Shown piece by piece: positions 1 through 8,927 of a stretch of 64,000 nt of DNA. Positions within the stretch are counted from its first letter, which is position 1; every line of letters begins with the position of its first letter. Made by a program: the position numbers and the translations under genes. Source of the DNA: Ravibacter sp964559125 (lineage in GTDB: Bacteria; Bacteroidota; Bacteroidia; Cytophagales; Spirosomataceae); contig CAZLGW010000007.1 of the NCBI GenBank assembly GCA_964559125.1, positions 1 to 64,000 on the forward strand. Direction: 5' to 3'. A model generated the notes under the pieces. The model was not told where the DNA came from. It did no database searches and worked only from the letters and a program-made list of their open reading frames with translations.

Positions 1-39
1 ACCGATCCGTTCAACCGGGATGCAAAGATGAAGGGTTAG
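1..39 (+). CDS. 3' end of an unidentified gene (partial)
   Basis: The first 39 bases read through as a short open frame (…DPFNRDAKMKG) ending in TAG at 37-39. It could be the carboxyl end of a gene that starts before the window. The piece is too short to identify a family, and chance openness cannot be excluded. Confidence 0.3.
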   Translation, partial: TDPFNRDAKMKG

Positions 40-278
40 TTTTTATTTTCCAAGCGTTACAGTACAATTATTTTTAAATCTTCTTTCAGGTAAAAAATAA
101 GTGTACCCATCTCTACCTGATTTTTAACAGGTTATGGACACACTTATCTCAAAAAAACAGCTGAAATAATTTTAAGGCAGAATTTCCATCCCGGGTATAC
201 AGCTCTTTCAGCGGCTGAAAAAATCCAAACCTGCTTCGGGAACCACCTCCTGCCGCGGGGAGTAGTTATTAGAATAAT
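40..278. other. Intergenic region, no gene seen
   Basis: AT-rich stretch between the partial upstream frame and the tail of the SDR gene. No RNA gene, clear terminator or repeat is visible. Confidence 0.5.
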
Positions 279-1046
279 TCAATTCTCAGGTGGATTGGGA
301 CTAACCGAAGTCCACCCTCCGTCTACTACCAGGTACTGCCCGGTCACATGGCCTGCTCCCGGCGAAAGAAAGAAAAGAACAGCCGATGCAATATCTGCAC
401 AGGTGGCTGGTCTGCCCAGCGGGGTGATCTCCGACCACACCGAAGTATATTGGGGATCTTCAAGCGTTCTTTCCGTCAGGGTAGCTCCGGGCGCTACGGT
501 ATTGACTGTTATCTGGTAGGGCGATAACTCTATGACCAGGCTTTTAGCAAGCATTTCAAGAGCCGCTTTGGTCATACCGTAAGCGGCCAGCCCGCGATGC
601 GCCTGGTGCCCGGTTACGGAAGACATAAACAGGATCCTCCCGCCCGGCCCCTGCGCCGCCATCTGCCTGGCTGCTTCCCGGGCCAGCATAAAACTGCCGA
701 ACAGGTTGAGCTGCAGTACCCGGTTCAGATCTTCCGGTTTATAATCCAGGAAGCGGCCAAACAGGGTAATCCCGGCATTGGCAACCAGGCAATCCAGCCT
801 GCCGTAGGTCTCCACGGCAAGGGCCACCAGCTTCCCGATATCTTCCAGGTTTGAAACATCGCCGGAATCAGCGATACATTCCCCGCCCTGCTGCACGATC
901 TGCTCTGCCGCCGGAACAGCCAATTCCCTGTTAAAATCATTAAGAACTACACGCGCACCGGCCTTTGCCAGCTCTTTTGCTATTTCAAAACCAATTCCCT
1001 GCCCTGCTCCGGTTACAATGACCACCCGGCCGGTAAAATCGTACAT
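279..1046 (-). CDS. SDR-family NAD(P)-dependent oxidoreductase
   Basis: Classical short-chain dehydrogenase of 255 aa. The cofactor motif TGAGQGIG lies at residues 12-19 and an NAG motif near 90-92. The catalytic set is S143 with Y156 and K160 (YGMTK). The ATG at 1046 is preferred because it begins directly before the first beta strand (MYDFTGR); an upstream in-frame start would run into the dehydratase gene. The gene lies 22 bases downstream of the IlvD-type dehydratase on the same strand, so the two are probably co-transcribed. Such pairs commonly serve non-phosphorylative oxidation of sugars or sugar acids: the SDR would make a lactone or keto-sugar and the dehydratase would remove water from the aldonic acid. 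The substrate cannot be read from the sequence. Confidence 0.9.
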   Translation of the reverse strand: MYDFTGRVVIVTGAGQGIGFEIAKELAKAGARVVLNDFNRELAVPAAEQIVQQGGECIADSGDVSNLEDIGKLVALAVETYGRLDCLVANAGITLFGRFLDYKPEDLNRVLQLNLFGSFMLAREAARQMAAQGPGGRILFMSSVTGHQAHRGLAAYGMTKAALEMLAKSLVIELSPYQITVNTVAPGATLTERTLEDPQYTSVWSEITPLGRPATCADIASAVLFFLSPGAGHVTGQYLVVDGGWTSVSPNPPEN

Positions 1047-1068
1047 ATTCAAAAACATTAATAATTTG

Positions 1069-2787
1069 CTAATGAGAATCACGGGTAACCACATCGCCCG
1101 AACCTCCCCTCAGGAAGCCAAGATCAGCCCCCAGGTGAGCCTGGTTTACTTCCTTAATATATAAATGTACATACCCGCGGTCGTATCCCAGGTCGGGAGC
1201 CGACCAGCCGGCCCGCCGCTGTTCGAGCTCTTCATCCGTAACATCGAGATGCAGCCTGCGGGCTTCCACATCCAGCTCGATCCAGTCGCCGTCCTTCACC
1301 AGCGCCAGCACTCCTCCCTCAGCGGCCTCGGGCGAAACATGCAGGATGACCGTCCCGAACCCGGTCCCGCTCATACGGCCGTCTGAAATCCGGATCATAT
1401 CATTCACCCCCTTATCCAATACTTTCTTAGGCAGGCCCATATTGCCTACTTCCGGCATACCCGGGTACCCCTTTGGCCCTACGTTCTTCAAAACCAGGAT
1501 GCTGTTTTCATCCACATCGAGATCAGGATCTTCTATGCGCTTTTTATAATGATCTATGTCTTCAAAGACAACCGCCTTGCCCCTATGCTTCATCAACTCG
1601 GGCCTGAGCGATGCCGACGGCTTAATCACCGCTCCGTTCTTACAAAGGTTACCTTTCAAAACAGCAAGCCCGGTCAGCCTTTTGACCGGCTTTTCCAGCG
1701 TACCGATCACCTCTTCATTATAACAGGTCGCATCGGCGCAGTTTTCCCCCACCGTTTTTCCATTGACAGTCAGGGCACCCCTGTGCAGCCTGCCGATCAG
1801 CTCTTTCTGAATGACCGGCACCCCGCCCGCGTAATAAAAATCTTCCATAAAGTATTGCCCCGAAGGCTGCAGGTTGGCCAGCAACGGTACATCGGCCGAC
1901 AATCTGTCAAAATCCTCGATGCTTAACTGCACACCCATCCTGCCCGCTATGGCAAGCAGGTGAATAACCAGGTTGGTCGAGCCTCCGATCGCGGCATTTA
2001 CCTTAATGGCATTTTCGAAAGCTTCCCTGACGAGTATATCAGACATCCTCATATCTTCCCTGACCATCTGGACAATACGCCTGCCCGAGAGGTGAGCCAG
2101 GACTTTCCGCCGCGAATCGGCAGCCGGGATAGCCGCGTTTTCCGGCAGGGTAAGCCCGAGCGCCTCCACCATGGTAGCCATCGTCGAGGCGGTTCCCATT
2201 ACCGCACAATGGCCGGCGCTCCGGCTCATGCATGCCTCCGCTTCTTCGAGCTCTCCCTGCGTCATCTCTCCCTTCCTGTACGCTTCGCTGAATCTCCAGA
2301 TATCACTCGTAGCAATACTCTTACCCTGGAACCTGCCGGTGAGCATCGGCCCGCCTGAAACCGCTATAGTCGGGATATTGACACTCGCCGCTCCCATGAC
2401 CAGCGAAGGGGTAGTCTTGTCGCAGCCGCAAAGGAGCACCACTCCATCCATCGGGTTGGCCCTGATCGATTCTTCGACGTCCATACTGGCCAGGTTCCGG
2501 TATAGCATGGCTGTCGGTTTTATAAGGGTTTCCCCCAGCGACATTACCGGAAAATCAAGGGGAAAACCGCCGGCTTCCCATACGCCCCTCTTCACTGCTT
2601 CGGCCAGCTCACGGAAATGCCCGTTACAAGGGGTAAATCCTGAATAAGTATTACAGATACCTATTACAGGCCTGCCGTCGAATTCGTCAGCCGGGTACCC
2701 CTGGTTTTTCATCCAGGAGCGATAAATAAAACCGTCCTTACCTTCTTTTCCGAACCATCCTCTGCTTCTAAGTTTCTTTTCAGACAT
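1069..2787 (-). CDS. IlvD/Edd-family sugar-acid dehydratase
   Basis: Dehydratase of 572 aa in the IlvD/Edd family, which uses an iron-sulfur cluster and Mg2+ to turn a 2,3-dihydroxy or aldonic acid into a 2-keto-3-deoxy acid. The three expected cluster cysteines are present at C54 (FTPCNGH), C122 (CGCDKTTPS) and C194 (AGHCAVMG). The N-terminal SRGWFG and the length of about 570 resemble L-arabinonate/D-xylonate-type dehydratases more than biosynthetic dihydroxy-acid dehydratase. No ilv genes flank it, and an SDR follows after 22 bases. The likely role is a non-phosphorylative pentose or hexonate pathway in the cytoplasm. Family assignment is firm; the particular aldonate is inferred. Confidence 0.92.
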   Translation of the reverse strand: MSEKKLRSRGWFGKEGKDGFIYRSWMKNQGYPADEFDGRPVIGICNTYSGFTPCNGHFRELAEAVKRGVWEAGGFPLDFPVMSLGETLIKPTAMLYRNLASMDVEESIRANPMDGVVLLCGCDKTTPSLVMGAASVNIPTIAVSGGPMLTGRFQGKSIATSDIWRFSEAYRKGEMTQGELEEAEACMSRSAGHCAVMGTASTMATMVEALGLTLPENAAIPAADSRRKVLAHLSGRRIVQMVREDMRMSDILVREAFENAIKVNAAIGGSTNLVIHLLAIAGRMGVQLSIEDFDRLSADVPLLANLQPSGQYFMEDFYYAGGVPVIQKELIGRLHRGALTVNGKTVGENCADATCYNEEVIGTLEKPVKRLTGLAVLKGNLCKNGAVIKPSASLRPELMKHRGKAVVFEDIDHYKKRIEDPDLDVDENSILVLKNVGPKGYPGMPEVGNMGLPKKVLDKGVNDMIRISDGRMSGTGFGTVILHVSPEAAEGGVLALVKDGDWIELDVEARRLHLDVTDEELEQRRAGWSAPDLGYDRGYVHLYIKEVNQAHLGADLGFLRGGSGDVVTRDSH

Positions 2788-2945
2788 GATACTACTCTCT
2801 TTTTAGCCTCGTATAAAAGGCGTTTTTAATTTTATATTGCTTAACAGACTATAACCTGATAAAGTAGATTTTAATTTTATTTTAAGCATCGATTCTGTTT
2901 TTTTTTCCGGTTGAGTCGTAATTTACATTTTACTTCTAAATCGCT

Positions 2946-4235
2946 ATGGGTCGAAACTTCTCCGATATGCCGACATTCGTTAGAATCCTGAACCGGCTTC
3001 CTCTCCTTTTTTTAAGCTCTTTCCTGGTGGGCTCTCCTGCTTTTTCACAACCCGCCTTCGATCCTTTCCTCGAAAGAATGCTGAAAAAACACCCTCAACG
3101 ATTTGCGAAAGTTTTGAAAGACCGGGACCTGTATGAACTGCAGATACTGTATACGAAAATAGATCGCGACAAAAAAGGGCAGCCCCAATTCACAACCTAC
3201 CGTTACGGAGTTGACGCGAACAGGTATTTTTACCCGGCAAGCACAGTCAAGCTGGCCGCAGCCGCCCTTGCACTGGAAAAACTGAATAACCTTGGTGTCA
3301 GCGGACTGGACAAACACACCCCTATGCTGACGCTCGCCGACCGGCCTTCCCAGACCGAAGCACTCAGGGATACCACTTCCGCCAACGGGCTGCCTTCCGT
3401 AGGGCACTATGTCAGGAAGATACTGCTCGCCAGCGATAATGACGCCTACAACAGGCTCTATGAATTTCTCGGTCAGCGGTACTTCAACGAAACGATGCAT
3501 AAAAAAGGATACACCGGCTTCAGGGCTACCCACCGGCTGGGGATCTCCCTCGCACCCGGGGAGAACAGGTATACTAACCCTATACGCTTCGTAGACGGAG
3601 ACAAGACCATTTTTGAACAAAAAGCCGATTACTGCGAAACGGACTTCGCAGCCTCCGCTCCTATCCTCAAAGGCAAGGCCTATATGGATGGAGACAGGCT
3701 TGTCAGCCAACCGATGGATTTCAGGGAGAAAAACGCTTTCGGCCTGGCAGAACAGCAGCTTTTCCTGCGCAACCTGATGTTTCCCGAACGCGCCACCGAA
3801 CAGCAGAGACTGAACCTGACGGAAGACGACTACCACTTTCTTTACCGGTATATGTCACAACTGCCTATAGAAACCGAATACCCGGCTCATTACGGGGAAA
3901 CAATGGATGACGCTTCGGTAAAGTACCTGCTTTTTGGCAAAACCCGGAAAAGAACACCACGGCAGATCAGGAGCTTCAACAAAACCGGGGAAGCCTACGG
4001 TTACCTGCTGGACAACGCGTATATCGCGGATTTCGAGATGGGAATCGAATTTTTGCTTACAGCGGTCATCTACTGCAACGAAGACCAGGTGCTCAATGAT
4101 GACAGGTACGACTACGACCCGCCAGGCTACCAGTTTATGGCCGACCTCGGCAAAACAGTGCTCGAATACGAACTGGCCCGGAAAAGAAAAGACCGGCCTG
4201 AACTCGAAAAATTCGAAGTGGAATACGACAAATAA
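2946..4235 (+). CDS. Exported class A beta-lactamase-like serine hydrolase
   Basis: Protein of 429 aa with a signal peptide (hydrophobic stretch near residues 17-33, ending PAFSQ). It carries the three signatures of the serine beta-lactamase/transpeptidase fold: S99-x-x-K102 (ASTVK), S163-D-N165 (ASDNDA) and K346-T-G348 (NKTGEA). It is about 130 residues longer than a typical class A beta-lactamase, with the extra length mostly between SDN and KTG. The omega-loop ExxLN motif is not obvious, so antibiotic hydrolysis is uncertain; a peptidase or esterase role is possible. M8 (2967) is an alternative start that keeps the signal peptide. It is convergent with the MerC-like gene, 8 bases apart. 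Confidence 0.85.
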   Translation: MGRNFSDMPTFVRILNRLPLLFLSSFLVGSPAFSQPAFDPFLERMLKKHPQRFAKVLKDRDLYELQILYTKIDRDKKGQPQFTTYRYGVDANRYFYPASTVKLAAAALALEKLNNLGVSGLDKHTPMLTLADRPSQTEALRDTTSANGLPSVGHYVRKILLASDNDAYNRLYEFLGQRYFNETMHKKGYTGFRATHRLGISLAPGENRYTNPIRFVDGDKTIFEQKADYCETDFAASAPILKGKAYMDGDRLVSQPMDFREKNAFGLAEQQLFLRNLMFPERATEQQRLNLTEDDYHFLYRYMSQLPIETEYPAHYGETMDDASVKYLLFGKTRKRTPRQIRSFNKTGEAYGYLLDNAYIADFEMGIEFLLTAVIYCNEDQVLNDDRYDYDPPGYQFMADLGKTVLEYELARKRKDRPELEKFEVEYDK

Positions 4236-4243
4236 GGAAATTT

Positions 4244-4633
4244 CTAGTGCTTATGCTCCCTGCGGCAAATGTAAAGGTTCAGACTATGCCCCACTATCAG
4301 CAGAAAGGAGCCTAAATAACCGGTATAGTGGAAAACTTCACTTACCTCTTCCAATACGATCGACGCTGCGAAAATACTGAAAGCCACCCAGAGAAACTGG
4401 TTGAGCCTTGCGGAATGGGAATGCCGGGTAGCATAATATACGGCTACCCCGTTGATCAGTATAAATATGTAGCCCAGCAGATGCATCCCCTCCAGTAAAG
4501 AGTCTTTAAACAGCAAAGAGGAACTTACTGCCAGAATAGGTGTAACAATACAATGTATAATGCAGAGAATTGATCCTGTGATCCCCACATAATCGGCATT
4601 TCCATGCCCGGCTGTATTCTGAACTTTTATCAT
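4244..4633 (-). CDS. MerC-domain membrane protein
   Basis: Small membrane protein of 129 aa with about four predicted hydrophobic helices. The first helix carries C24-x-x-H27-C28 (ILCIIHCIVTP), which matches the metal-binding cysteine pair of MerC-type transporters. No merA, merR, merT or merP is nearby, so mercury resistance is not supported. Bacteroidota often keep stand-alone MerC-domain proteins that may handle other metals. The candidate promoter ends only five bases before the ATG, suggesting a leaderless mRNA. The gene diverges from the aldo/keto reductase. Confidence 0.8.
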   Translation of the reverse strand: MIKVQNTAGHGNADYVGITGSILCIIHCIVTPILAVSSSLLFKDSLLEGMHLLGYIFILINGVAVYYATRHSHSARLNQFLWVAFSIFAASIVLEEVSEVFHYTGYLGSFLLIVGHSLNLYICRREHKH

Positions 4634-4638
4634 AATTG

Positions 4639-4670
4639 CAAAGATAATACAGCGCCCCCTTCAATTGCAA
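4639..4670 (-). promoter_or_regulatory. Bacteroidota-type promoter of the MerC-like gene
   Basis: Read on the minus strand: TTG (4670-4668), 21-base spacer, then TATCTTTG (4646-4639), a perfect match to TAnnTTTG. Only five bases separate it from the ATG at 4633, so transcription would begin at or next to the start codon. Confidence 0.55.
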
Positions 4671-4703
4671 CAAAGTTGCAGAGAAAAATTACAGATCATT
4701 TAT

Positions 4704-4711
4704 TACTTTTG
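4704..4711 (+). promoter_or_regulatory. Candidate -7 element for the aldo/keto reductase
   Basis: TACTTTTG is a perfect TAnnTTTG match 27 bases before the ATG at 4739. The nearest TTG (4676-4678) is 25 bases upstream, a little far for a -33 element, so only the -7 box is well supported. Confidence 0.4.
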
Positions 4712-4738
4712 GAGCCAAACATAATTGTTCCGAAACCT

Positions 4739-5758
4739 ATGGACTGGAAGCCTGGCTCCGACAGATACCAGAATATGTGCTACCGGCGTTGCGGCAGCAG
4801 CGGCCTCAGGCTACCCCTCATTTCACTTGGACTCTGGCATAATTTCGGCGACGACAGGCCTCATAATGTGAAGCAAAGTATCTGTCATAAGGCTTTTGAC
4901 CTGGGCATCACTCATTTTGATCTGGCCAATAACTACGGACCTCCGCCCGGCAGCGCCGAAACAGCTTTCGGCAAAATCCTGGCAAATGATTTTAAGGGGT
5001 ACCGCGATGAACTCATCATATCCACAAAGGCGGGCTATCATATGTGGCCGGGCCCCTACGGCGAATGGGGAAGCCGGAAAACGCTTATCTCCAGTTGTGA
5101 CCAGTCATTGAAAAGACTGGGGGTCGACTACGTGGACATTTTCTACTCTCACCGCTTTGACCCGGAAACCCCGCTTGAGGAAACAATGGGTGCCCTCGAC
5201 CAGATAGTCCGCTCGGGAAAAGCGCTTTATGCGGGTATTTCAGCTCAATATAATGCCGAACACACACGCAAGGCGCTCGATATCCTGAAAGCGCTAGGCA
5301 CACCATGCCTCATTCACCAGCCATCCTACTCTATGTTCAACCGGTGGATCGAGAAAGACGGCCTTCTTGATGTATTAGGCGAAGCCGGAGTCGGCTCGAT
5401 CGTATTTTCTCCGCTTGCACAGGGTATGCTTACCAACAAATACCTGGAAGGAGCCATACCGGCCGGAAGCCGCGCATCACAATCCAAATCGTTAAACCCG
5501 GCATTGCTCAGCGATGAGAACCTGTCCAGGATCAGGTCGCTCAACCAGATTGCTCAAAACCGAAACCAGACTCTTGCCCAAATGGCCTTAGCCTGGGCGT
5601 TGAGAGACGACAGGGTAACGTCGGCGCTGATCGGTGCAAGCAGTCCTGAACAGGTAGCAGATTGTGTCGGAGCGATCGGGAATCGTGAGTTTTCTGCGGA
5701 AGAACTGGCAGAAATTGACAAATACGCAATCGACGGGGCGCTCAATCCCCAGGCCTGA
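4739..5758 (+). CDS. Aldo/keto reductase (YghZ/AKR14-like)
   Basis: NAD(P)H-dependent aldo/keto reductase of 339 aa with a TIM-barrel pattern. The active-site strand THFDLANNYGPPPGSAE carries the catalytic Asp and Tyr, ISTKAG supplies the Lys, and YSHRFDPETP supplies the His region. These read like the L-glyceraldehyde-3-phosphate reductase/YghZ group, which detoxifies small aldehydes in the cytoplasm. The open frame extends upstream, but the ATG at 4739 gives the usual N-terminus (MDWKPGSDRYQNM). It abuts the stop of tdk tail to tail with no spacer. Confidence 0.9.
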   Translation: MDWKPGSDRYQNMCYRRCGSSGLRLPLISLGLWHNFGDDRPHNVKQSICHKAFDLGITHFDLANNYGPPPGSAETAFGKILANDFKGYRDELIISTKAGYHMWPGPYGEWGSRKTLISSCDQSLKRLGVDYVDIFYSHRFDPETPLEETMGALDQIVRSGKALYAGISAQYNAEHTRKALDILKALGTPCLIHQPSYSMFNRWIEKDGLLDVLGEAGVGSIVFSPLAQGMLTNKYLEGAIPAGSRASQSKSLNPALLSDENLSRIRSLNQIAQNRNQTLAQMALAWALRDDRVTSALIGASSPEQVADCVGAIGNREFSAEELAEIDKYAIDGALNPQA

Positions 5759-6349
5759 TCACTTTTTCTTCCTTCCCGCGTTAAAGCACCTCCGGCACCG
5801 GGCTTCATAGGTAGAAGTCTCTCCAAGCATCACCTGGTCGTCACTGGGGGTAAGCCTGAACGAATAAGAGGCAACATCTCCGCAGACCATGCAGATGGCA
5901 TGGACTTTGGTAACGTATTCGGCAATCGACAGCAACTGCGGTATATAGCCGAAAGGCTCGCCTTTAAAATCCATATCGAGACCGGCCACGATCACCCTCT
6001 TTCCTTCGTTAGCCAGCGCATTGCACACGCTTACGATATCTGTATCAAAAAACTGCGCTTCATCGATCCCTACCACGTCGCAATCGCCCGCCAGCTCCCG
6101 TATCTCAGAAGCAGTCTTTACCGGAACCGAAGCGATGGAATTGTCATTGTGCGAAACAATATCATGATGGTGATAACGCGTGTCGACCAAGGGCTTGAAT
6201 ATCCTTACGTTCAACCTGGCTATCAGGGAGCGATTGAGCCTCCTGATCAGTTCTTCTGTTTTCCCGGAAAACATCGAACCGCATATCACCTCGATCCACC
6301 CCGACTGCCGTGCCAGGTCCCTGTTCTTATGTAGAGGCTCAATAAACAT
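5759..6349 (-). CDS. tdk: Thymidine kinase (class II)
   Basis: Thymidine kinase of 196 aa that phosphorylates thymidine to dTMP for salvage. It has the P-loop GSMFSGKTEE near the N-terminus, the DEAQFF motif, and two CxxC zinc-binding pairs (CMVCGD and CRRC), as in the tetrameric TK1-like class. The ATG at 6349 (MFIEPLHKN) is chosen; the open frame extends six bases further to a TTG. A TTG-N20-TATTATTG promoter ends three bases before this ATG, implying a leaderless transcript. It is divergent from the conserved unknown gene at 6458. Confidence 0.96.
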   Translation of the reverse strand: MFIEPLHKNRDLARQSGWIEVICGSMFSGKTEELIRRLNRSLIARLNVRIFKPLVDTRYHHHDIVSHNDNSIASVPVKTASEIRELAGDCDVVGIDEAQFFDTDIVSVCNALANEGKRVIVAGLDMDFKGEPFGYIPQLLSIAEYVTKVHAICMVCGDVASYSFRLTPSDDQVMLGETSTYEARCRRCFNAGRKKK

Positions 6350-6352
6350 AGT

Positions 6353-6383
6353 CAATAATATATAACACTGTCCTGCCGTGCAA
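6353..6383 (-). promoter_or_regulatory. Promoter of tdk, probably leaderless
   Basis: Minus strand: TTG (6383-6381), 20-base spacer, TATTATTG (6360-6353), one mismatch from TAnnTTTG. The ATG at 6349 follows after three bases. Confidence 0.45.
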
Positions 6384-6457
6384 TTTTGTAGTATATTTAC
6401 GCGTTATTTCCGGCCGGGGTGCATCCTGATCCGGTAAACCCATCACAATAATACGCC

Positions 6458-7345
6458 ATGTCTGAAAAAGTAACCTTTGAAACCCTGAAAAAATACGCAA
6501 CCGAGTTCTGCGCCATCACTCTTGCCAAAGCTTACAGTAATAAAGATACACTGAGCGGACATGACCTGTTAAAACTGACTCCGGTACGGAAAATCAACCA
6601 GCATATAGTGGCCAGGCTTTCCGCACACTGGAACAGCCAGCTTCAGCATTTCAATAGTCCTTATTTCGATTTCAATTCCGGTGAAGTGAAAGCCGCGCTG
6701 GAGCATTTTTCAAATGTCGTGTCGCAGCACATCGCGTTGAAACGTGAGCATCTGCAGCCATGGCTCCAGGATATTGTGGAGAAAACGCTGGCTTCCCTGG
6801 CCAATGCGGAAGTTTTCTCTGAAAGCGACGAAGAGCTGGTACGGCAGTTTTCTTCTGTCCACCCGCTTGCCATCGATACAAGAAGAGAGGAAGAGGCAGC
6901 AACCAAACCGGGCGCTTCCAAATCCGTTTCATTCTTCAACATAGTAGAGGAAGAGGTGGAAGATGATAAGCCGGCCGTTATTACGGAAGAAAAACAGGAA
7001 CAACCGGCACCTGCCGTGCCCGACAGCCGGCCCGAATCACTCAACTCCAGGTTTAAGGTAGACTTGCCGGAATTTTCAGGTGAGCTGAACTACGGGAGTG
7101 TAAAAGTGAAGCTTGAAAACATAGGGCAGAGCATTTCGCTGGCTCAGCGCTTTATGTTCGTCGGTCAGCTGTTCAAAGGCGATTTCGAAGCGTTCAGCCA
7201 CTCGGTACAAACGCTCGACGACGCCCGGGATTGGGATACCGCCCACGCCTTTATCATCCAGAACCTGGCCGGAAAATATGGCTGGGATATGGGGAACGAA
7301 GCGGTAAAAGAGCTTATCACCCTCACGAAGCGTAAGTTCAGCTGA
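6458..7345 (+). CDS. Conserved protein of unknown function
   Basis: A 295-aa soluble protein with no signal peptide or membrane helix. The N-terminal 125 residues and the C-terminal 100 residues look folded. They are joined by an acidic, Pro/Glu-rich linker (about residues 140-190, with EEEVEDD and EEKQEQPAP), suggesting two domains on a flexible tether. I do not recognise a family. It is transcribed away from tdk, and its last 8 bases overlap the end of the convergent deacetylase gene. A housekeeping role is plausible from the neighbours but is not shown. Confidence 0.75.
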   Translation: MSEKVTFETLKKYATEFCAITLAKAYSNKDTLSGHDLLKLTPVRKINQHIVARLSAHWNSQLQHFNSPYFDFNSGEVKAALEHFSNVVSQHIALKREHLQPWLQDIVEKTLASLANAEVFSESDEELVRQFSSVHPLAIDTRREEEAATKPGASKSVSFFNIVEEEVEDDKPAVITEEKQEQPAPAVPDSRPESLNSRFKVDLPEFSGELNYGSVKVKLENIGQSISLAQRFMFVGQLFKGDFEAFSHSVQTLDDARDWDTAHAFIIQNLAGKYGWDMGNEAVKELITLTKRKFS

Positions 7346-8429
7346 TTCCCAGAACACTCTTCAGCATTGTAATATACTGAACAATCCCCTCTTCGAGCTC
7401 GGCAACAAAAATAAATTCATCGGCCGTATGCGACCTCTGCGAATGTCCCGGCCCCATCTTTAACGACGGGCAGTTCAACAAAGCCTGATCTGAAGTAGTA
7501 GGAGACCCGTAGGCCGTCCGGCCGAGCAAAAGTCCGGCCTGCACCACAGGATGGTCCATAGGGATACTGGATGGCCTGAGCCTGATCGACCGGGGACTTA
7601 TATCCGATTTCAGATTCTGCTTCAGGATTTCTATGATCTCCTCAAGTGTATACTGATCCGTAACCCTGATATCGAGTGTAAAAGTACAGGTATCGGGCAC
7701 TACATTATGCTGGGTTCCGGCATTGATAATGGTAGCCGACATCTTGACAGGTCCCAACGTGGGCGAAACCTTCCGGAAGCTGTATTCCCGGATCCACCGG
7801 ATGTCATCAAGCGCTTTGTAGATAGCATTCTCCCCTTCCTCCCTCGCTGCATGCCCGGATTTGCCATGGGCGGTACAATCGAGCACGAGCAGTCCTTTTT
7901 CCGCAACGGCCAGATCCATCGCAGTAGGTTCTCCTACTATTGCGAAGTCTATTTCGGGAAGTTCGGGCATTACGATCTCGATTCCCTCTTTTCCTGAAAT
8001 TTCCTCTTCTGCCGACGCAACCATGACCAGGTTATGGCTCAGGTCATCCCGGTCGAAAAACCAGGCAAAGGTAACGAGTAGCGAAACCAGGCATCCTCCG
8101 GCGTCGTTACTCCCGAGGCCAAAGAGCTTCCCATCCCTGGCAACAGGCTCGAAGGGGTCCATTGTCCACGAGCTGTTGGGCTTTACCGTATCATGATGAG
8201 AATTCAGCAGGATCGTCGGCTTTTTGTTGTCAAAATAGCGGTTGAATGCCCATATATTATTTTTTTTCCTACTGAAAGGAATTCCTCTGTTTTCAAAAAA
8301 TGACTGGATAAGGAGCGCTGTCCCTTCTTCCTCCCTGCTGAACGACGGTACCGATATCAGTTTTTTGAGAAGCGCAAGAGCGTCCTCTGTCAGTTGGCCG
8401 GCAGGAATGGTTGATCTGTCTGAACTCAT
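7338..8429 (-). CDS. M20 metallopeptidase, ArgE/N-acetylcitrulline deacetylase-like
   Basis: Zinc deacetylase/peptidase of 363 aa. The M20 metal and catalytic positions are visible: H78 and D80 (NSHHDT), D109 (GSNDAGG), the E141-E142 pair (SAEEE) and GEPTAMD. A dimerisation lid follows (SGHAAREEGENA), and the C-terminal GPGHSQRSHTADE carries the last His. Bacteroidota make arginine through acetylated citrulline and use an ArgE-like deacetylase of this size, which is the most likely role. Other arg genes are not in the window, so a general amino-acyl deacetylase remains possible. Confidence 0.85.
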   Translation of the reverse strand: MSSDRSTIPAGQLTEDALALLKKLISVPSFSREEEGTALLIQSFFENRGIPFSRKKNNIWAFNRYFDNKKPTILLNSHHDTVKPNSSWTMDPFEPVARDGKLFGLGSNDAGGCLVSLLVTFAWFFDRDDLSHNLVMVASAEEEISGKEGIEIVMPELPEIDFAIVGEPTAMDLAVAEKGLLVLDCTAHGKSGHAAREEGENAIYKALDDIRWIREYSFRKVSPTLGPVKMSATIINAGTQHNVVPDTCTFTLDIRVTDQYTLEEIIEILKQNLKSDISPRSIRLRPSSIPMDHPVVQAGLLLGRTAYGSPTTSDQALLNCPSLKMGPGHSQRSHTADEFIFVAELEEGIVQYITMLKSVLGIS

Positions 8430-8927
8430 AAAATTTTCATCTGTGTAATAAGGTTCAGGCCGTTACCTGACACCTGACAGGCTATTACTTTATAACTGTC
8501 CGCGTAAAGTTATGGGAAATAGCTATACCAGAAACACCGTACCCGACGTATGGCAATAGTCGCCTATTTCCTAGAAAAAGCACGTTTGGCTATTCTGCTA
8601 TCTGCATAAAAATTGTTTGCAGAAAAAAAAACTAAACCCGATAGTACTATTTAGCCAAACCCTTGTAATTACAGTACTTAAAATACGGCAGCCCCCCGCT
8701 GCATAAACTTTCCCTGGAGAAAGTACTTACCGGGCCGAACATTTAAATATTCCAAAAAAAAACTCAAGAACTAAACCAATATACAAACATCTATGTAGCA
8801 ACTATCTATCAACTAAAAAGCAGCCTGCGGGCTTTTGGCAGCGCGTCGTTTGCATTCTGTTTACCAAACAAAATGATCACGTTAAAATTATTAAAGTTCA
8901 GTTTTTTATCAACCCAATTTTGAATCG
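8430..8927. other. 498-base intergenic region between divergent argE-like and susC genes
   Basis: AT-rich regulatory gap. It contains a small hairpin (8816-8836: AAAAGC / GCTTTT) about 90 bases before susC, and a TTCTGTTTACCAAA sequence at 8855-8868 that matches the GntR-type site near 43121 at 12 of 14 positions. No convincing TAnnTTTG box, tRNA or small gene was found. Confidence 0.5.

Noticed and set aside
3045..3836. Long minus-strand frame antisense to the serine hydrolase
   Set aside because: It mirrors the codons of the real gene, has no start context or family pattern, and the plus-strand frame shows all catalytic motifs.
4244..4633. Mercury resistance operon
   Set aside because: Only a MerC-domain protein is present; no merA, merR, merT or merP is nearby.
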